64,000 bases of DNA from Lyngbya sp. HA4199-MV5 (GCA_019359375.1 JAHHHL010000024.1:1-64000), one strand, 5' to 3'; counted from the stretch's first letter, positions 1-8,698 are shown. Numbers and translations are program-made. The notes: generated by a model from the sequence alone, not told the origin.

Positions 1-328
1 CGTTGCCATTGTGCATCGCTTAAGTCTTTGCGTGAAATTGGATTTCGTGTGACCAAGGTCGGTTACTTTTTCCTTGAGATACTACATATCTCCATCCTAG
101 CTTGAGGTCTTAAAACACTACCTAGCCGGCATGGGAGGCATTCTACGATCGAGGTAAACTGAGCGTTCAGGGTAAACTATGACTAAAGCAACTGCAAATG
201 ATCAGCCGCGCAACATCAATGCTTGATACCAGGAATGCTTGATACCAGGCTAACGAGATAAGGCTCGAAGCCTTGTCTTTGGTAGAGTTGCTTCTTACAA
301 ACCTGCTCAGTTCGACTACGTACCTCCT
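1..328. other. Intergenic region upstream of thrC
   Basis: No convincing gene. One frame is open from base 1 to a stop at 103-105 (34 codons), which could be the tail of a gene cut by the window edge, but I recognise no family in it and the length is not significant. A perfect 16-bp tandem duplication lies at 218-249. The thrC leader occupies the last part. Confidence 0.5.
218..249. repeat. 16-bp tandem repeat, two copies
   Basis: AATGCTTGATACCAGG occurs twice head to tail without a mismatch, about 80 bp upstream of the thrC start. It is probably a replication-slippage duplication; no function is evident. Confidence 0.8.
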
Positions 329-1450
329 GTGACCATAGCGTTATCTGCCGATTCTCAAAGCCATTCTCCTAGCCCCAGCCAGCCAACCACAAAAGCTAGT
401 TGGCGTGGGCTGATTGAAGCCTATCGACCCTACCTGCCCGTCACCGACCAGACTCCTGTTGTAACGCTGCATGAGGGCAACACGCCCCTGATCCCTGCAC
501 CCGCGATCGCCGCTCAAATCGGCAGGCAAGTGCGTGTGCTGGTGAAGTATGACGGTCTAAATCCCACCGGAAGCTTCAAAGATCGGGGCATGACGATGGC
601 TATTTCTAAGGCAAAAGAGGCGGGAGCAAAAGCTGTCATTTGCGCCAGTACGGGAAATACGTCTGCGGCAGCAGCAGCCTATGCGCGTCGTGGAGGGATG
701 AGAGCCTTTGTGCTGATTCCTGATGGGTATGTTGCTTTGGGCAAACTAGCACAGGCATTGCTCTACGGCGCAGAAGTGATGGCGATCAAGGGTAATTTTG
801 ACCAGGCGCTGACGATCGTGCGCGAAATGTCTGAACACTATCCCGTGACGCTGGTTAACTCTGTGAATCCCTATCGCCTGGAAGGGCAAAAAACCGCTGC
901 CTTTGAAGTGGTGGATACGCTGGGTGATGCCCCCGATTGGCTCTGCATTCCGGTGGGCAATGCAGGCAATATCACGGCTTACTGGATGGGCTTTTGCCAG
1001 TACCACCAGGAGCAGCGCTGCACGAAGCTACCTCACATGATGGGCTTTCAGGCAGCAGGAGCAGCTCCGTTTATTGTTGGGCATCCAGTTGAGCATCCCG
1101 AAACGCTTGCCACCGCTATCCGCATTGGGAATCCGGCAAACTGGGAGCGGGCGATCGCGGTACAGCACGCCAGCCAAGGCGCATTCAACGCCGTCACCGA
1201 TGCCGAAATTTTGGATGCCTATCGTCTTCTGGCTTCTGAGGAAGGTATCTTCTGCGAACCTGCCAGCGCTGCCTCGGTCGCTGGGCTACTGAAAGTGAAA
1301 GACCAGGTGCCGACGGGTGCCACCGTTGTGTGTGTTTTGACAGGGAATGGTCTCAAAGACCCTGATACGGCAATCAAGCACAGCAACAACCAGCTTCACC
1401 AGGGGATCGAGCCAGAGTTGACTGCCGTAGCACGAGCAATGGGGTTCTAG
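329..1450 (+). CDS. thrC: Threonine synthase
   Basis: Pyridoxal-phosphate enzyme converting O-phosphohomoserine to threonine, the last step of threonine synthesis in the cytoplasm. The 373-residue product has the fold-type II PLP signature GSFKDRG, with the Schiff-base lysine at about residue 84. It also has an asparagine/serine-rich phosphate and substrate loop ([15 protein letters not shown]) and a glycine-rich PLP phosphate loop ([11 protein letters not shown]). Length fits the short bacterial/cyanobacterial class. The chosen start is GTG at 329; the first 25 or so residues are Ser/Pro-rich and poorly conserved, so the true start could be slightly downstream. It is convergent with fabI, sharing a hairpin between the two stops. 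Confidence 0.93.
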   Translation: MTIALSADSQSHSPSPSQPTTKASWRGLIEAYRPYLPVTDQTPVVTLHEGNTPLIPAPAIAAQIGRQVRVLVKYDGLNPTGSFKDRGMTMAISKAKEAGAKAVICASTGNTSAAAAAYARRGGMRAFVLIPDGYVALGKLAQALLYGAEVMAIKGNFDQALTIVREMSEHYPVTLVNSVNPYRLEGQKTAAFEVVDTLGDAPDWLCIPVGNAGNITAYWMGFCQYHQEQRCTKLPHMMGFQAAGAAPFIVGHPVEHPETLATAIRIGNPANWERAIAVQHASQGAFNAVTDAEILDAYRLLASEEGIFCEPASAASVAGLLKVKDQVPTGATVVCVLTGNGLKDPDTAIKHSNNQLHQGIEPELTAVARAMGF

Positions 1451-1454
1451 AAAG

Positions 1455-1489
1455 AAAGGCTAAAGGATGAAGGATAAAATTTAGCCTTT
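1455..1489. terminator. Bidirectional hairpin between convergent thrC and fabI
   Basis: A perfect 10-bp inverted repeat (AAAGGCTAAA at 1455-1464, TTTAGCCTTT at 1480-1489) lies just past the thrC stop and just before the fabI stop. Its position suits termination of both genes. The arms use the same TAGCCTT-type repeat unit seen in other intergenic regions of this window. Confidence 0.55.
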
Positions 1490-1501
1490 AGCCCTTAGCC
1501 T

Positions 1502-2293
1502 TTAGCCTTTGGTCTCTGACATACCCATCACTTCGTACCCGGCATCGACGTAGAGGATCTGTCCCGTAATGCCGCTGGCGAGGTCGCTGCACAGGAAGGT
1601 GGCTGCGTTACCTACTTCAAGTTGCGTGACGGTTCGACGCAGAGGCGCAACCTGCTCAACGTGGTGGATCATATCCAGAATGCCACCCACCGCTGAAGAG
1701 GCAAGCGTGCGGATGGGTCCTGCCGAAATCGCGTTGACCCGAATATTATGCGGTCCCAAGTCGGCAGCAAGGTAGCGGACATTCATTTCCAGGGCTGCTT
1801 TGGCGATACCCATCACGTTGTAGTTGGGGATGACGCGTGCGCCGCCGATATACGTGAGGGTGACAATGCTGCCGCCTTCGGTCATGAGCGGTTTCGCGGC
1901 GGCACACAGTTTCACCAGTGAGTAGGCGCTGATGTCCAAAGCCATAGCAAAGCCATCACGCGAGGTATTCACAAAATTTCCGGTCAAATCTTCTTTATTG
2001 GCAAAAGCAAGGCAGTGAATCAGGATGTCTAGCTTGCCCCACTGGTCTTTTACGGTTGCAAAGGTTTCTTCGACTTGCGCGTCATCCTGCACGTTGCAAG
2101 GTACAAAGAGGCTTGGCTGCAAGGGTTCTACCAGTTCAGCCACTTTCTTTTCAAACCGACCTTTATCGTCTGGTAAGTAGGTGATGCCAATGTTTGCACC
2201 TGCTTTATGAAGCTGTTGGGCAATGCCCCAGGCGATCGAACGATTGTTGGCAATACCAGTTACAAGCGCATTTTTTCCAGTCAGGTCTAACAT
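1502..2293 (-). CDS. fabI: Enoyl-[acyl-carrier-protein] reductase (NADH)
   Basis: Reduces trans-2-enoyl-ACP in the last step of each type II fatty-acid elongation cycle. The protein is an atypical short-chain dehydrogenase. It has an N-terminal nucleotide-binding motif (GIANNRSIAWGIA), and the FabI-type catalytic pair is the tyrosine and lysine of YNVMGIAK. The C-terminal part has AGPIRTLASS and the family ending TGQILYVDAGYEVMG. The frame is open 48 bases further upstream, but that extension is a low-complexity leucine run (ALLLLLLK). The family N-terminus MLDLTGKNALVTG starts at the ATG at 2291-2293, giving 263 residues, normal for FabI. Confidence 0.95.
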   Translation of the reverse strand: MLDLTGKNALVTGIANNRSIAWGIAQQLHKAGANIGITYLPDDKGRFEKKVAELVEPLQPSLFVPCNVQDDAQVEETFATVKDQWGKLDILIHCLAFANKEDLTGNFVNTSRDGFAMALDISAYSLVKLCAAAKPLMTEGGSIVTLTYIGGARVIPNYNVMGIAKAALEMNVRYLAADLGPHNIRVNAISAGPIRTLASSAVGGILDMIHHVEQVAPLRRTVTQLEVGNAATFLCSDLASGITGQILYVDAGYEVMGMSETKG

Positions 2294-2416
2294 AACGACT
2301 ATCTTCAACAGCAACAGTAAGAGTGCTTCAAGAATACTCAAAGATGGGACACAACGGGTAGCGCATCGAGTTTTGCTCCCCGTGCTTATGACCGTTAACA
2401 GTCAGCTAATCAAGGC

Positions 2417-2452
2417 GATGCAACTTCTTATCACGATGCAACTTCTTATCAC
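2417..2452. repeat. 18-bp tandem repeat, two perfect copies
   Basis: GATGCAACTTCTTATCAC is present twice in direct succession in the fabI upstream region. Identical copies suggest a recent slippage duplication. A regulatory role is possible from its position but is not shown by the sequence. Confidence 0.8.
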
Positions 2453-2680
2453 ATAGAGACCTGTGAGCTAGAAGGGCTGGTTTTCACGAAGGCTAGAGTC
2501 TCAAGCGCTCAATGCTTAGTCAGGGATGGTTGAGAGAATTGTGAGCCGATTTGCTGTAGTTGAGATACCTTGAAGCAGTTATTGCTTTTGCCTTCAAGTT
2601 AGCAGCACGATCGAGCAGTAGCCTTACTTAGATTCAAATGACCTCTGTATGGTGTCTAATGGTGCGATCGGAGTGAAATG

Positions 2681-2696
2681 TGTAACATCAGGCACA
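2681..2696 (+). promoter_or_regulatory. Candidate NtcA-binding site upstream of ntcA
   Basis: TGTAACATCAGGCACA matches the extended NtcA palindrome TGTA-N8-TACA at seven of eight defined positions (C replaces T in the right half). A possible -10 element, TTAAGT, lies at 2718-2723, about 22 bases after the box. That is the spacing known for NtcA-activated class II promoters. NtcA autoregulation is established in cyanobacteria; the assignment of this particular site is inference. Confidence 0.5.
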
Positions 2697-2800
2697 AAAA
2701 AGCAGCTCGGAGTAAGTTTAAGTGTTCTAAGCTACAAACACTTGTTGCTGGTTCGTTTGGGGCAAGGCTGGGCAGTTTCTTGGGCACCAGGTAAGGGGAT

Positions 2801-3472
2801 ATGGTAGTGACGCAAGATCGACCGCTGGCATCTGTATTTCGTCAGATGGGAGGGGGAGCCTTTCCGCCCGTTGTAGAAACGTTTGAACGAGGCAAGACCA
2901 TCTTTTTCCCAGGTGATCCGGCAGAGCGGGTCTATTTTTTGTTGAGAGGTGCCGTCAAGCTTTCTAGAGTGTACGAGGCAGGAGAGGAAATTACCGTTGC
3001 GCTCCTGCGAGAAAACAGCGTTTTTGGCGTGCTCTCGCTGATTACAGGACATAAATCCGATCGCTTCTATCACGCGGTTGCCTTCACGTCCGTCGAGCTG
3101 CTTTCCGTTCCCATAGAGCAAGTAGAGAAGGCGCTCAAAGATAATCCTGAGCTATCGATGATTCTGCTGCGTGGCTTGTCGTCTCGGATTTTGCAAACTG
3201 AGATGATGATTGAGACTCTGGCACACCGCGATATGGGGTCTCGCTTAGTGAGTTTCTTGCTCATTCTGTGCCGCGACTTTGGCGTGCCAACCAATGACGG
3301 CATCACGATCGACCTCAAACTGTCTCATCAGGCGATCGCAGAGGCGATCGGCTCGACCCGCGTGACGGTAACGCGCTTACTTGGCGATCTGCGGCAAGAC
3401 AAGATGATCTCCATTCACAAGAAAAAGATCACGGTGCATAACCCTGTGACGTTGAGCCAGCAGTTTACGTGA
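2801..3472 (+). CDS. ntcA: Global nitrogen regulator NtcA
   Basis: CRP/FNR-family transcription factor that senses 2-oxoglutarate and activates nitrogen-assimilation genes; nearly universal in cyanobacteria. The 223-residue protein is of family length. It has an N-terminal effector-binding beta-roll (about 25-125), a long dimerisation helix, and a C-terminal helix-turn-helix containing [20 protein letters not shown] (about 173-192). Sequence throughout is typical of NtcA (for example [22 protein letters not shown]). It stands alone, divergent from fabI, with a candidate self-binding site about 105 bp upstream. Confidence 0.97.
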   Translation: MVVTQDRPLASVFRQMGGGAFPPVVETFERGKTIFFPGDPAERVYFLLRGAVKLSRVYEAGEEITVALLRENSVFGVLSLITGHKSDRFYHAVAFTSVELLSVPIEQVEKALKDNPELSMILLRGLSSRILQTEMMIETLAHRDMGSRLVSFLLILCRDFGVPTNDGITIDLKLSHQAIAEAIGSTRVTVTRLLGDLRQDKMISIHKKKITVHNPVTLSQQFT

Positions 3473-3798
3473 GAAGACGAGGGATGAGGGATGAAGAAGT
3501 TGTTGGTTGTTGGTTTTTAGCAGAGGGCAGGAGGCAGAGGGCAGAAGGCAGAAGAAGTTGTTAGTTGTTGGTTGTTAGTTTTTAGAGTAGACCTGGATAG
3601 TTGATGGCTGACTGCTGATGGCTGACCGCTGAAGGCTGATAGCTGATAGCTTGATCATTCCAAACGCCTCTTTCTCATCGTCGCCTGTGACAAATTTAGC
3701 AACCCGCTACAAAATTTAACGACTTGAGGTAGGCTGTATGTGAATTCCCCCGGCAACTCTATTAGGGTTTGAGAACAGGGGTTTTTGGGAGTGTGAGT
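3473..3798. repeat. Intergenic degenerate short-repeat block
   Basis: The stretch from about 3480 to 3652 is built from short drifting units: GGATGAG, TTGTTGGTTGTTAG, GGCAGAGGGCAGAAGGCAGAAG and GCTGATGGCTGACCGCTGAAGG. The same unit types recur in at least nine other intergenic regions of this window. No gene is visible. The last about 100 bp are the leader of the next gene. Confidence 0.75.
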
Positions 3799-5124
3799 GT
3801 GTCCGGCGGGGAAATTCTGATATTGGCAGTGCTGATACTTGGTGCGGTCATTGCCACGTTGGGCGATCGCATCGGCACTCGTGTTGGTAAAGCTCGGCTC
3901 AGCCTGTTTAAGCTAAGACCGCGCAAGACAGCAACGCTAGTCACCATTATTACGGGCATTCTCATTTCGGCGTCGACCCTGGGGATCTTATTTGCCGCCA
4001 GCAATCAACTGCGTACCGGGGTGTTTGAGCTAGGCACCATTCAGCGACGACTGCGGAACACTCGGACTGAGTTGGAAGAAGCCAGGATTCAGAAGGGACA
4101 GATTGAGCGTGAACTGACCAAATCGCGTTCCGATCGCGCGTCTGCAAAAAAACAGCTTGCTGAAACCAATCAATCATTGAAAGGGGCGATCACAGAAAGG
4201 GCACGCGCTCAGGCAGAAGCCGCGCGCATTCAAACAGCGCTGAGTCTCACTCAAGGACGGTTAACAAATGTCTCTGGACAGGCACTACGGTTGCGGTCAG
4301 AGATTGGTCAGTTGCAAGCCGCGCGCGATCGGGTCATTGCCCAGCGGGAACAAGAGATTCGTGCCAGAGATCAGATCATTCAACAACGCGAAGCTCGTCT
4401 CAAGGAACTGGAAACGCAGCAAGAAGATTTAGCCAGAAGCGTACAAGCGCTGCAACTAACGGCACAGGGGTTACGTGTTGGCAATGTGGTGATTCAACGG
4501 GGTCAAGTGCTGGCATCGATCGCCATTCGCGCCACCAATACAGCCGCTGCACAGCAAGCCGTTGATCAACTCCTCCGCGAGGCAAACCAATCCGCCATCC
4601 GCTTGGTACGACCGGGCACCGCCGATCGCATCGTGCAAATTACCAGTGCAGATGTCAAACAACTGATTGAACAAATTGATGATGGGCAGGACTACATCGT
4701 TCGCATCTACTCTGGTGCCAACTATCTGGTAGGTGAAAAATTTATTCAGGTGTTTGCCGATGCCGTGCGAAATCGAGTTGTTTTTCTGGCGGGCGATGTG
4801 GTTGCAGGCACCTCGTTCAATCCCTCTACCCTGTCCGATGCTCAAATTCAGCAACGCATTAACCAATTGCTCACCGCCGCTAATTTTCGTGCTCGTAATC
4901 TTGGCGTTCTGACCGATTCGGTTCAGATTGGGCGAATTCAAGATGTGATTACTTTTATTGAACAGTTAAAGCAATATAAGGAGACGATCGAACTACGTGC
5001 CGTTGCGTCAGATGTTACCTATACGATTGGACCGCTTAACATCGATTTAGTCGCCAGCCAGAATGGACAGGTGCTGCTTCGCACGAAGAATGTAGCCCCC
5101 ACCACGAGCGGACAAAACCCCTGA
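3799..5124 (+). CDS. DUF3084 domain membrane protein with coiled coil
   Basis: Recognised as the cyanobacterial DUF3084 family, whose function is unknown. Two hydrophobic helices come first (about residues 3-20 and 45-62), separated by a basic loop (DRIGTRVGKARLSLFKLRPRKTA). A long Arg/Glu/Gln-rich coiled coil follows (about 80-215), then a mixed alpha/beta C-terminal region to residue 441. This suggests a membrane-anchored protein with a soluble domain. The frame is open to a TTG at 3769; I prefer the GTG at 3799 because conserved homology begins at SGGEILILAVLILG. A GTG at 3793 is equally possible. The next gene begins 36 bp downstream, so they probably form an operon. Confidence 0.8.
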   Translation: MSGGEILILAVLILGAVIATLGDRIGTRVGKARLSLFKLRPRKTATLVTIITGILISASTLGILFAASNQLRTGVFELGTIQRRLRNTRTELEEARIQKGQIERELTKSRSDRASAKKQLAETNQSLKGAITERARAQAEAARIQTALSLTQGRLTNVSGQALRLRSEIGQLQAARDRVIAQREQEIRARDQIIQQREARLKELETQQEDLARSVQALQLTAQGLRVGNVVIQRGQVLASIAIRATNTAAAQQAVDQLLREANQSAIRLVRPGTADRIVQITSADVKQLIEQIDDGQDYIVRIYSGANYLVGEKFIQVFADAVRNRVVFLAGDVVAGTSFNPSTLSDAQIQQRINQLLTAANFRARNLGVLTDSVQIGRIQDVITFIEQLKQYKETIELRAVASDVTYTIGPLNIDLVASQNGQVLLRTKNVAPTTSGQNP

Positions 5125-5160
5125 TGGTTTTACGTTGATGCTCTTTTGACTTACAGCGCC

Positions 5161-5619
5161 ATGCCTCCTAGCCTCTCTTCCCAACCGGATCTTCCTGCGT
5201 CTGATCAGCCCGTCATTTTGGGGTTTGATCCCGGTCGTCGCAAGTGCGGTCTGGCAGTCATTGGTGTCGATCGGACATTGCGCTACCACGAAGTCGTTGA
5301 GGCAGAGTCGGCGATCGCTACCATTCAACATCTCCGCCAGCAATTTCCCATTTCCTTGCTGGTCATGGGCGACCAAACCACCGCTAAAGAGTGGAAGCAA
5401 CGGCTCAGTCATGAATTAACCGAACCCCTTCGCATCATCATGGTCGATGAGCGCCACAGCAGCCTCCAAGCCCGCGATCGCTACTGGCAAATGTACCCCG
5501 CCAAAGGTCTCACCAGCCTGATTCCCCAATCCTTTCGCACCATTTCGCGCCCGATCGACGACATTGTGGCGATTCTTCTCATTGAGCGATATTTGGGACG
5601 GTTGGTGGATGAGGGGTGA
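5161..5619 (+). CDS. YqgF/RuvX-like RNase H-fold nuclease (putative pre-16S rRNA processing)
   Basis: Resembles the YqgF/RuvX branch of the RNase H-like superfamily, implicated in 16S rRNA 5'-end maturation or Holliday-junction resolution. The first strand carries GFDPGRRKCGLAV, with the catalytic aspartate. A second acidic position lies in VDERHSS, and a later one in the C-terminal helix (RPIDDIVAILLIERYL). Length (152 residues) fits the family. I use the ATG at 5161; an in-frame TTG at 5146 would add five residues. It lies 36 bp after the DUF3084 gene and is probably co-transcribed. Which of the two biochemical roles applies cannot be settled from sequence. Confidence 0.75.
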   Translation: MPPSLSSQPDLPASDQPVILGFDPGRRKCGLAVIGVDRTLRYHEVVEAESAIATIQHLRQQFPISLLVMGDQTTAKEWKQRLSHELTEPLRIIMVDERHSSLQARDRYWQMYPAKGLTSLIPQSFRTISRPIDDIVAILLIERYLGRLVDEG

Positions 5620-6011
5620 GAAGGCAGAAAGAGTTTTTAGTTGTTCGTTTTTAGTTGTTAGAAGCCAGGAGCTAGACCGTAAAGAAGACCCAAAGCAGAA
5701 AGAGTTTTTAGTTGTATAGCCCTTTGGGCATTCAAGAAAGGTTTTTAGTTGTTAGAAGTTGGGAGCAAGACCGGAAAGAAGAATCACTCCCAAAACCAAC
5801 AACTTTAGCGCTCGCGAAGCGAGTATGAAGCGCTTAACCCTGTCATTCGCAAAGCGTCACACAATAAAGGCTTTCTATCTAACAACCAACAACTAACAAC
5901 CAACAACTTTTCCCTCTTCCCTTCACACTTGTTCACAAATCCCACTGTGGCTTGGTTGCAGGTACAATTCACGGTAGGCTAAGAAAGCATTAAGAGCGAT
6001 CGAGACTGACT
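5620..6011. repeat. Intergenic repeat block upstream of hemF
   Basis: About 390 bp dominated by repeats of the TTTTTAGTTGTTAG unit (first part) and its reverse complement CTAACAACCAACAAC (about 5875-5910), so the two halves can pair into a long imperfect hairpin. A GCGAAGCGAGTATGAAGCGC palindromic patch sits at about 5813-5835. The final about 60 bp form the hemF leader. No gene was recognised. Confidence 0.7.
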
Positions 6012-7064
6012 ATGACTGCGTTTTTCACCTCTGAAACGGCTGTATCTCCTCTTCCTCCCAGCGATTCGCGGCAGCGCGTTAGCCAATTTTTGCGAGACCT
6101 CCAGGATCAGATTTGCGAGGGGTTAGAGCAGGCTGATGGCGAAGGTACGTTCCAGGAAGATAGTTGGGTACGAGAAGAAGGCGGCGGTGGGCGATCGCGC
6201 GTGCTTCGAGAAGGCAAGGTTTTTGAACAAGGTGGCGTGAATTTCTCAGAGGTGTGGGGTAAAGATCTGCCACCGTCGATCGTGATGCAGCGCCCAGAGG
6301 CAAGAGGCTACGAATTTTATGCAACGGGCACCTCAATGGTGTTGCATCCCCGTAATCCTTATATCCCTACTGTGCATCTCAACTACCGCTACTTTGAGGC
6401 AGGTCCCGTCTGGTGGTTTGGCGGCGGCATCGACCTCACGCCCTACTACCCCTTTGCGGAAGATGTGGTTCACTTCCACCAAACGCTGAAGCAGGCGTGC
6501 GATCGTCATCACCCTGAGTATTACCCCACGTTTAAGCTCTGGTGCGACGAATACTTCTATCTCAAGCACCGTCAGGAAACCCGTGGCGTGGGCGGCATCT
6601 TCTTTGACTATCAGGATACCCAGGGCATTCTTTACCCTGTCACCTATCCTGGCTCTCAAAGCGACACGGCAGCCGCTCGCCATAGTGAGTCGGTGGGTGC
6701 GGTCAAAGGTCGCACATGGGAAGACATCTTCAGCTTCATCCAAAGCTGCGGCACGGCGTTTTTACCCGCCTACTTGCCCATTATCGAACGGCGACACTCC
6801 CATGCCTACGGTGAGCGTGAGCGTAATTTTCAGCTTTATCGGCGCGGTCGCTACGTCGAATTTAACCTGGTCTACGATCGAGGCACGATTTTTGGCTTAC
6901 AGACAAATGGACGCACAGAATCTATCTTGATGTCGTTGCCGCCGTTGGTGCGCTGGGAGTACGGCTACACTCCAGAACCCAATACTCCAGAAGCTGCACT
7001 TTACGAGACGTTTTTGAAACCGCAAGATTGGGTAAACTGGACTCTAACAACTCAAGCTGGGTAG
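6012..7064 (+). CDS. hemF: Oxygen-dependent coproporphyrinogen III oxidase
   Basis: Catalyses the O2-dependent oxidative decarboxylation of coproporphyrinogen III to protoporphyrinogen IX, shared by heme and chlorophyll synthesis. The 350-residue product matches the aerobic family along its length. Recognisable blocks are [21 protein letters not shown] near the N-terminus, NYRYFEAG and [23 protein letters not shown] in the middle, [11 protein letters not shown], and [16 protein letters not shown] near the C-terminus. The ATG start follows an A-rich leader. It stands alone and not in an obvious operon. Confidence 0.96.
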   Translation: MTAFFTSETAVSPLPPSDSRQRVSQFLRDLQDQICEGLEQADGEGTFQEDSWVREEGGGGRSRVLREGKVFEQGGVNFSEVWGKDLPPSIVMQRPEARGYEFYATGTSMVLHPRNPYIPTVHLNYRYFEAGPVWWFGGGIDLTPYYPFAEDVVHFHQTLKQACDRHHPEYYPTFKLWCDEYFYLKHRQETRGVGGIFFDYQDTQGILYPVTYPGSQSDTAAARHSESVGAVKGRTWEDIFSFIQSCGTAFLPAYLPIIERRHSHAYGERERNFQLYRRGRYVEFNLVYDRGTIFGLQTNGRTESILMSLPPLVRWEYGYTPEPNTPEAALYETFLKPQDWVNWTLTTQAG

Positions 7065-7323
7065 AGTAGACTGCTGGTATGGTTTGTCTGGTGTCGCCAT
7101 GCGGCACTTAAGCTCAGCGTCAGATCGACTGAGGGCTTCCGCTACAGGCGATCGAGCCAACGTGCTCTAATTGAGAGGTGGGAACTCGTAGCCCATGCTA
7201 TGGGCATCTGCGTGCTTAAACAAGATAACGCCACATACTTGAAGGCTAGAGACGTAGTTCGGATCTTTCGGTTAAAATCAGCCCAAGCGTCCACCGTTCG
7301 TAGGAGAGGGTAAAGCGAGCCTT

Positions 7324-7704
7324 ATGGAGCAGAAATCGATTCACATGGAGCAGAAAACCCATACAACCCAGGACGGCACAACCGTAATTGTTTTAACGCC
7401 TACAGGACGGCTTGACATTACAACCGCGTGGCAGTTTCGCCTGAAGCTGCAAGAGTGCATTTCTAAATTGAGCCGCCATGTGGTTGTCAATCTTGGGCAG
7501 GTCAACTTTATCGACAGCTCTGGCTTGACCTCTCTGGTCGCGGGTATGCGGGATGCGGATAAGGTGCGTGGCAGCTTTCGCATTTGCAATGTTCATCCCG
7601 AAGCCAAGCTTGTCTTTGAAGTGACCATGATGGACTCAGTGTTTGAAATTTTTGAAACGGAACAAGAAGCCCTCGAAGGGGTACCGCGAGGAGTCACGAC
7701 CTGA
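7324..7704 (+). CDS. STAS-domain anti-sigma-factor antagonist
   Basis: Small single-domain protein (126 residues) of the SpoIIAA/RsbV type. The family binds and titrates anti-sigma-factor kinases in partner-switching signalling. The core VVVNLGQVNFIDSSGLTSLVAGM contains the conserved DSSGL motif, whose serine is the usual phosphorylation site. A second ATG at 7345 (MEQKTHTTQDG) would give a more typical N-terminus; the repeated MEQK suggests a small local duplication at the 5' end. No partner kinase or phosphatase gene is adjacent, so its target is unknown. Confidence 0.85.
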   Translation: MEQKSIHMEQKTHTTQDGTTVIVLTPTGRLDITTAWQFRLKLQECISKLSRHVVVNLGQVNFIDSSGLTSLVAGMRDADKVRGSFRICNVHPEAKLVFEVTMMDSVFEIFETEQEALEGVPRGVTT

Positions 7705-7807
7705 AGCCAAACCGAGCGGGAGCTTGGCAAAACCTGCTCCGTACCAAACGGTATATTCTTTCTTAGAAATCTCCTAAAAACATGACATTATTTCTTTACA
7801 GTTCCTA

Positions 7808-7932
7808 GGACGTGTCATCAATTCGCTCCGAAACCTTGCCGCATCAGCAGTGTCACGCCCGTCCCGAACATCAGGCTAAGGGGCTGGAACCCTTGCTTCA
7901 AGTCATGTGTAGTGGTAACTGATGACAGCCCC
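7808..7932. mobile_element. MITE family A, copy 1
   Basis: About 125 bp, non-coding, with imperfect terminal inverted repeats: GGACGTGTCATCAATT at the left and, read from the right end, GGGGCTGTCATCAGTT. The interior carries a small hairpin (AAGGG-GCTGGAA-CCCTT). Two further copies of similar length and sequence are at 39840-39964 and 51594-51714. No transposase is encoded, so this is a non-autonomous element; the mobilising family is not identified. Confidence 0.8.
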
Positions 7933-7936
7933 TTAG

Positions 7937-8076
7937 CTGATTGACTGACAAAACTCTAGAAACCCCGATGCTTGCGTAGGTTGGGTTAGCGCTAGCGTAA
8001 CCCAACAAGATCAAAGCTGGTGTTGGGTTTCACGATGTTCAACCCAACCTACAAAAAATATTTGTCAGTAAACCAG
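7937..8076. mobile_element. MITE-like element family B, copy 1
   Basis: A 140-bp non-coding element bounded by CTGATTGACTGACAAA (left) and TTTGTCAGTAAACCAG (right), a 16-bp imperfect inverted repeat. The interior is a nested palindrome built from TAGGTTGGGTT and AACCCAACCTA. The same termini bound an otherwise different element at 49708-49910. It ends 4 bp from the stop of the leftward methyltransferase gene and could act as its terminator. Confidence 0.7.
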
Positions 8077-8080
8077 GTTC

Positions 8081-8698
8081 CTAAGTGTAGAGTGCCGCCA
8101 AAAGCGTAGGCATGGCGACAATTTGCCCCGGTGCCACAACAAACTCATCGACAAACGCCTCAATGAACACCTGTCCATAGGGGGAAAGCAGCGCCTCGAT
8201 CGTCTCCGGAGTGTATTTCCGCAAATGTTCGGGATCTTCGTCCGGACCCAGGCAGTCGTTGGGAACCGCGACATACATGCGACCACCGGGACGCAATACT
8301 TGCATAGCTCTTACAATGCAGCCAGCGTCATCCTCAATATGCTCCAGAGTTTCAGTTGCCACAATGACATCAAAACTGTGGTCAGGTAGCGGAATCTCCG
8401 GCAAGGTTGCCACAACCCCTGTGATCTCAGGTGGTAACTGGGCGATCGCAGTTGCAGAAATATCCAGCCCGGTGACCGCGTTGCCAAAGCCGAGTAGCCG
8501 ACGCGCCAGCACACCCGTACCGCAGCCTAGCTCCAGGACTTCGTTGAAATGCCCTACCGCCCAGCAAATGCGACCAAAACAGCCAGGGTATTGCCGCCAG
8601 GTTGCATCGCGCTCCTTCTGCCAAATGCCATCCCAATAACCAGGCTCAAGATTGATATTGTTCGCTGCCATGCGGTCAACGGTTGCTAGAGGGGTCAT
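8081..8698 (-). CDS. Class I SAM-dependent methyltransferase
   Basis: Rossmann-fold methyltransferase of 205 residues. Motif I is VLELGCGTGVLARRLL (SAM-binding glycine loop, about residues 53-68). The acidic end of strand 2 is VTGLDISATAI, motif III-like TLPEIPLPDHSFDVIVATETLEHI follows, and a post-motif LRPGGRMYVAVPN. This is the UbiE/methyltransf_11 type, but nothing in the sequence fixes the substrate. An internal ATG at 8674 (MAANNINLEPGYWDGIWQ) is an alternative start. It diverges from the GIY-YIG gene. Confidence 0.85.
   Translation of the reverse strand: MTPLATVDRMAANNINLEPGYWDGIWQKERDATWRQYPGCFGRICWAVGHFNEVLELGCGTGVLARRLLGFGNAVTGLDISATAIAQLPPEITGVVATLPEIPLPDHSFDVIVATETLEHIEDDAGCIVRAMQVLRPGGRMYVAVPNDCLGPDEDPEHLRKYTPETIEALLSPYGQVFIEAFVDEFVVAPGQIVAMPTLLAALYT

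Larger units (their letters stand above)
2294..2800. other. Divergent intergenic region between fabI and ntcA
   Basis: About 500 bp holding the promoters of fabI (leftward) and ntcA (rightward). It contains an 18-bp tandem repeat at 2417-2452 and a candidate NtcA-binding site at 2681-2696. No small gene was recognised on either strand. Confidence 0.6.
7705..8080. other. Intergenic region filled by two MITE-like elements
   Basis: Of the 376 bp between the STAS gene and the methyltransferase stop, about 265 bp are made up of two adjacent non-coding elements with terminal inverted repeats (7808-7932 and 7937-8076, listed separately). The first about 100 bp show no recognised feature. Confidence 0.7.

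Noticed and set aside
1-105. 34-codon open stretch to a stop at 103-105
   Set aside because: It may be the end of a gene cut by the window, but an open frame of this length is unremarkable and I recognise no family.
2554-2566. GTA-GTTGAGA-TAC sequence upstream of ntcA
   Set aside because: The spacer is seven bases instead of the eight required by the NtcA consensus; the site at 2681-2696 is better.
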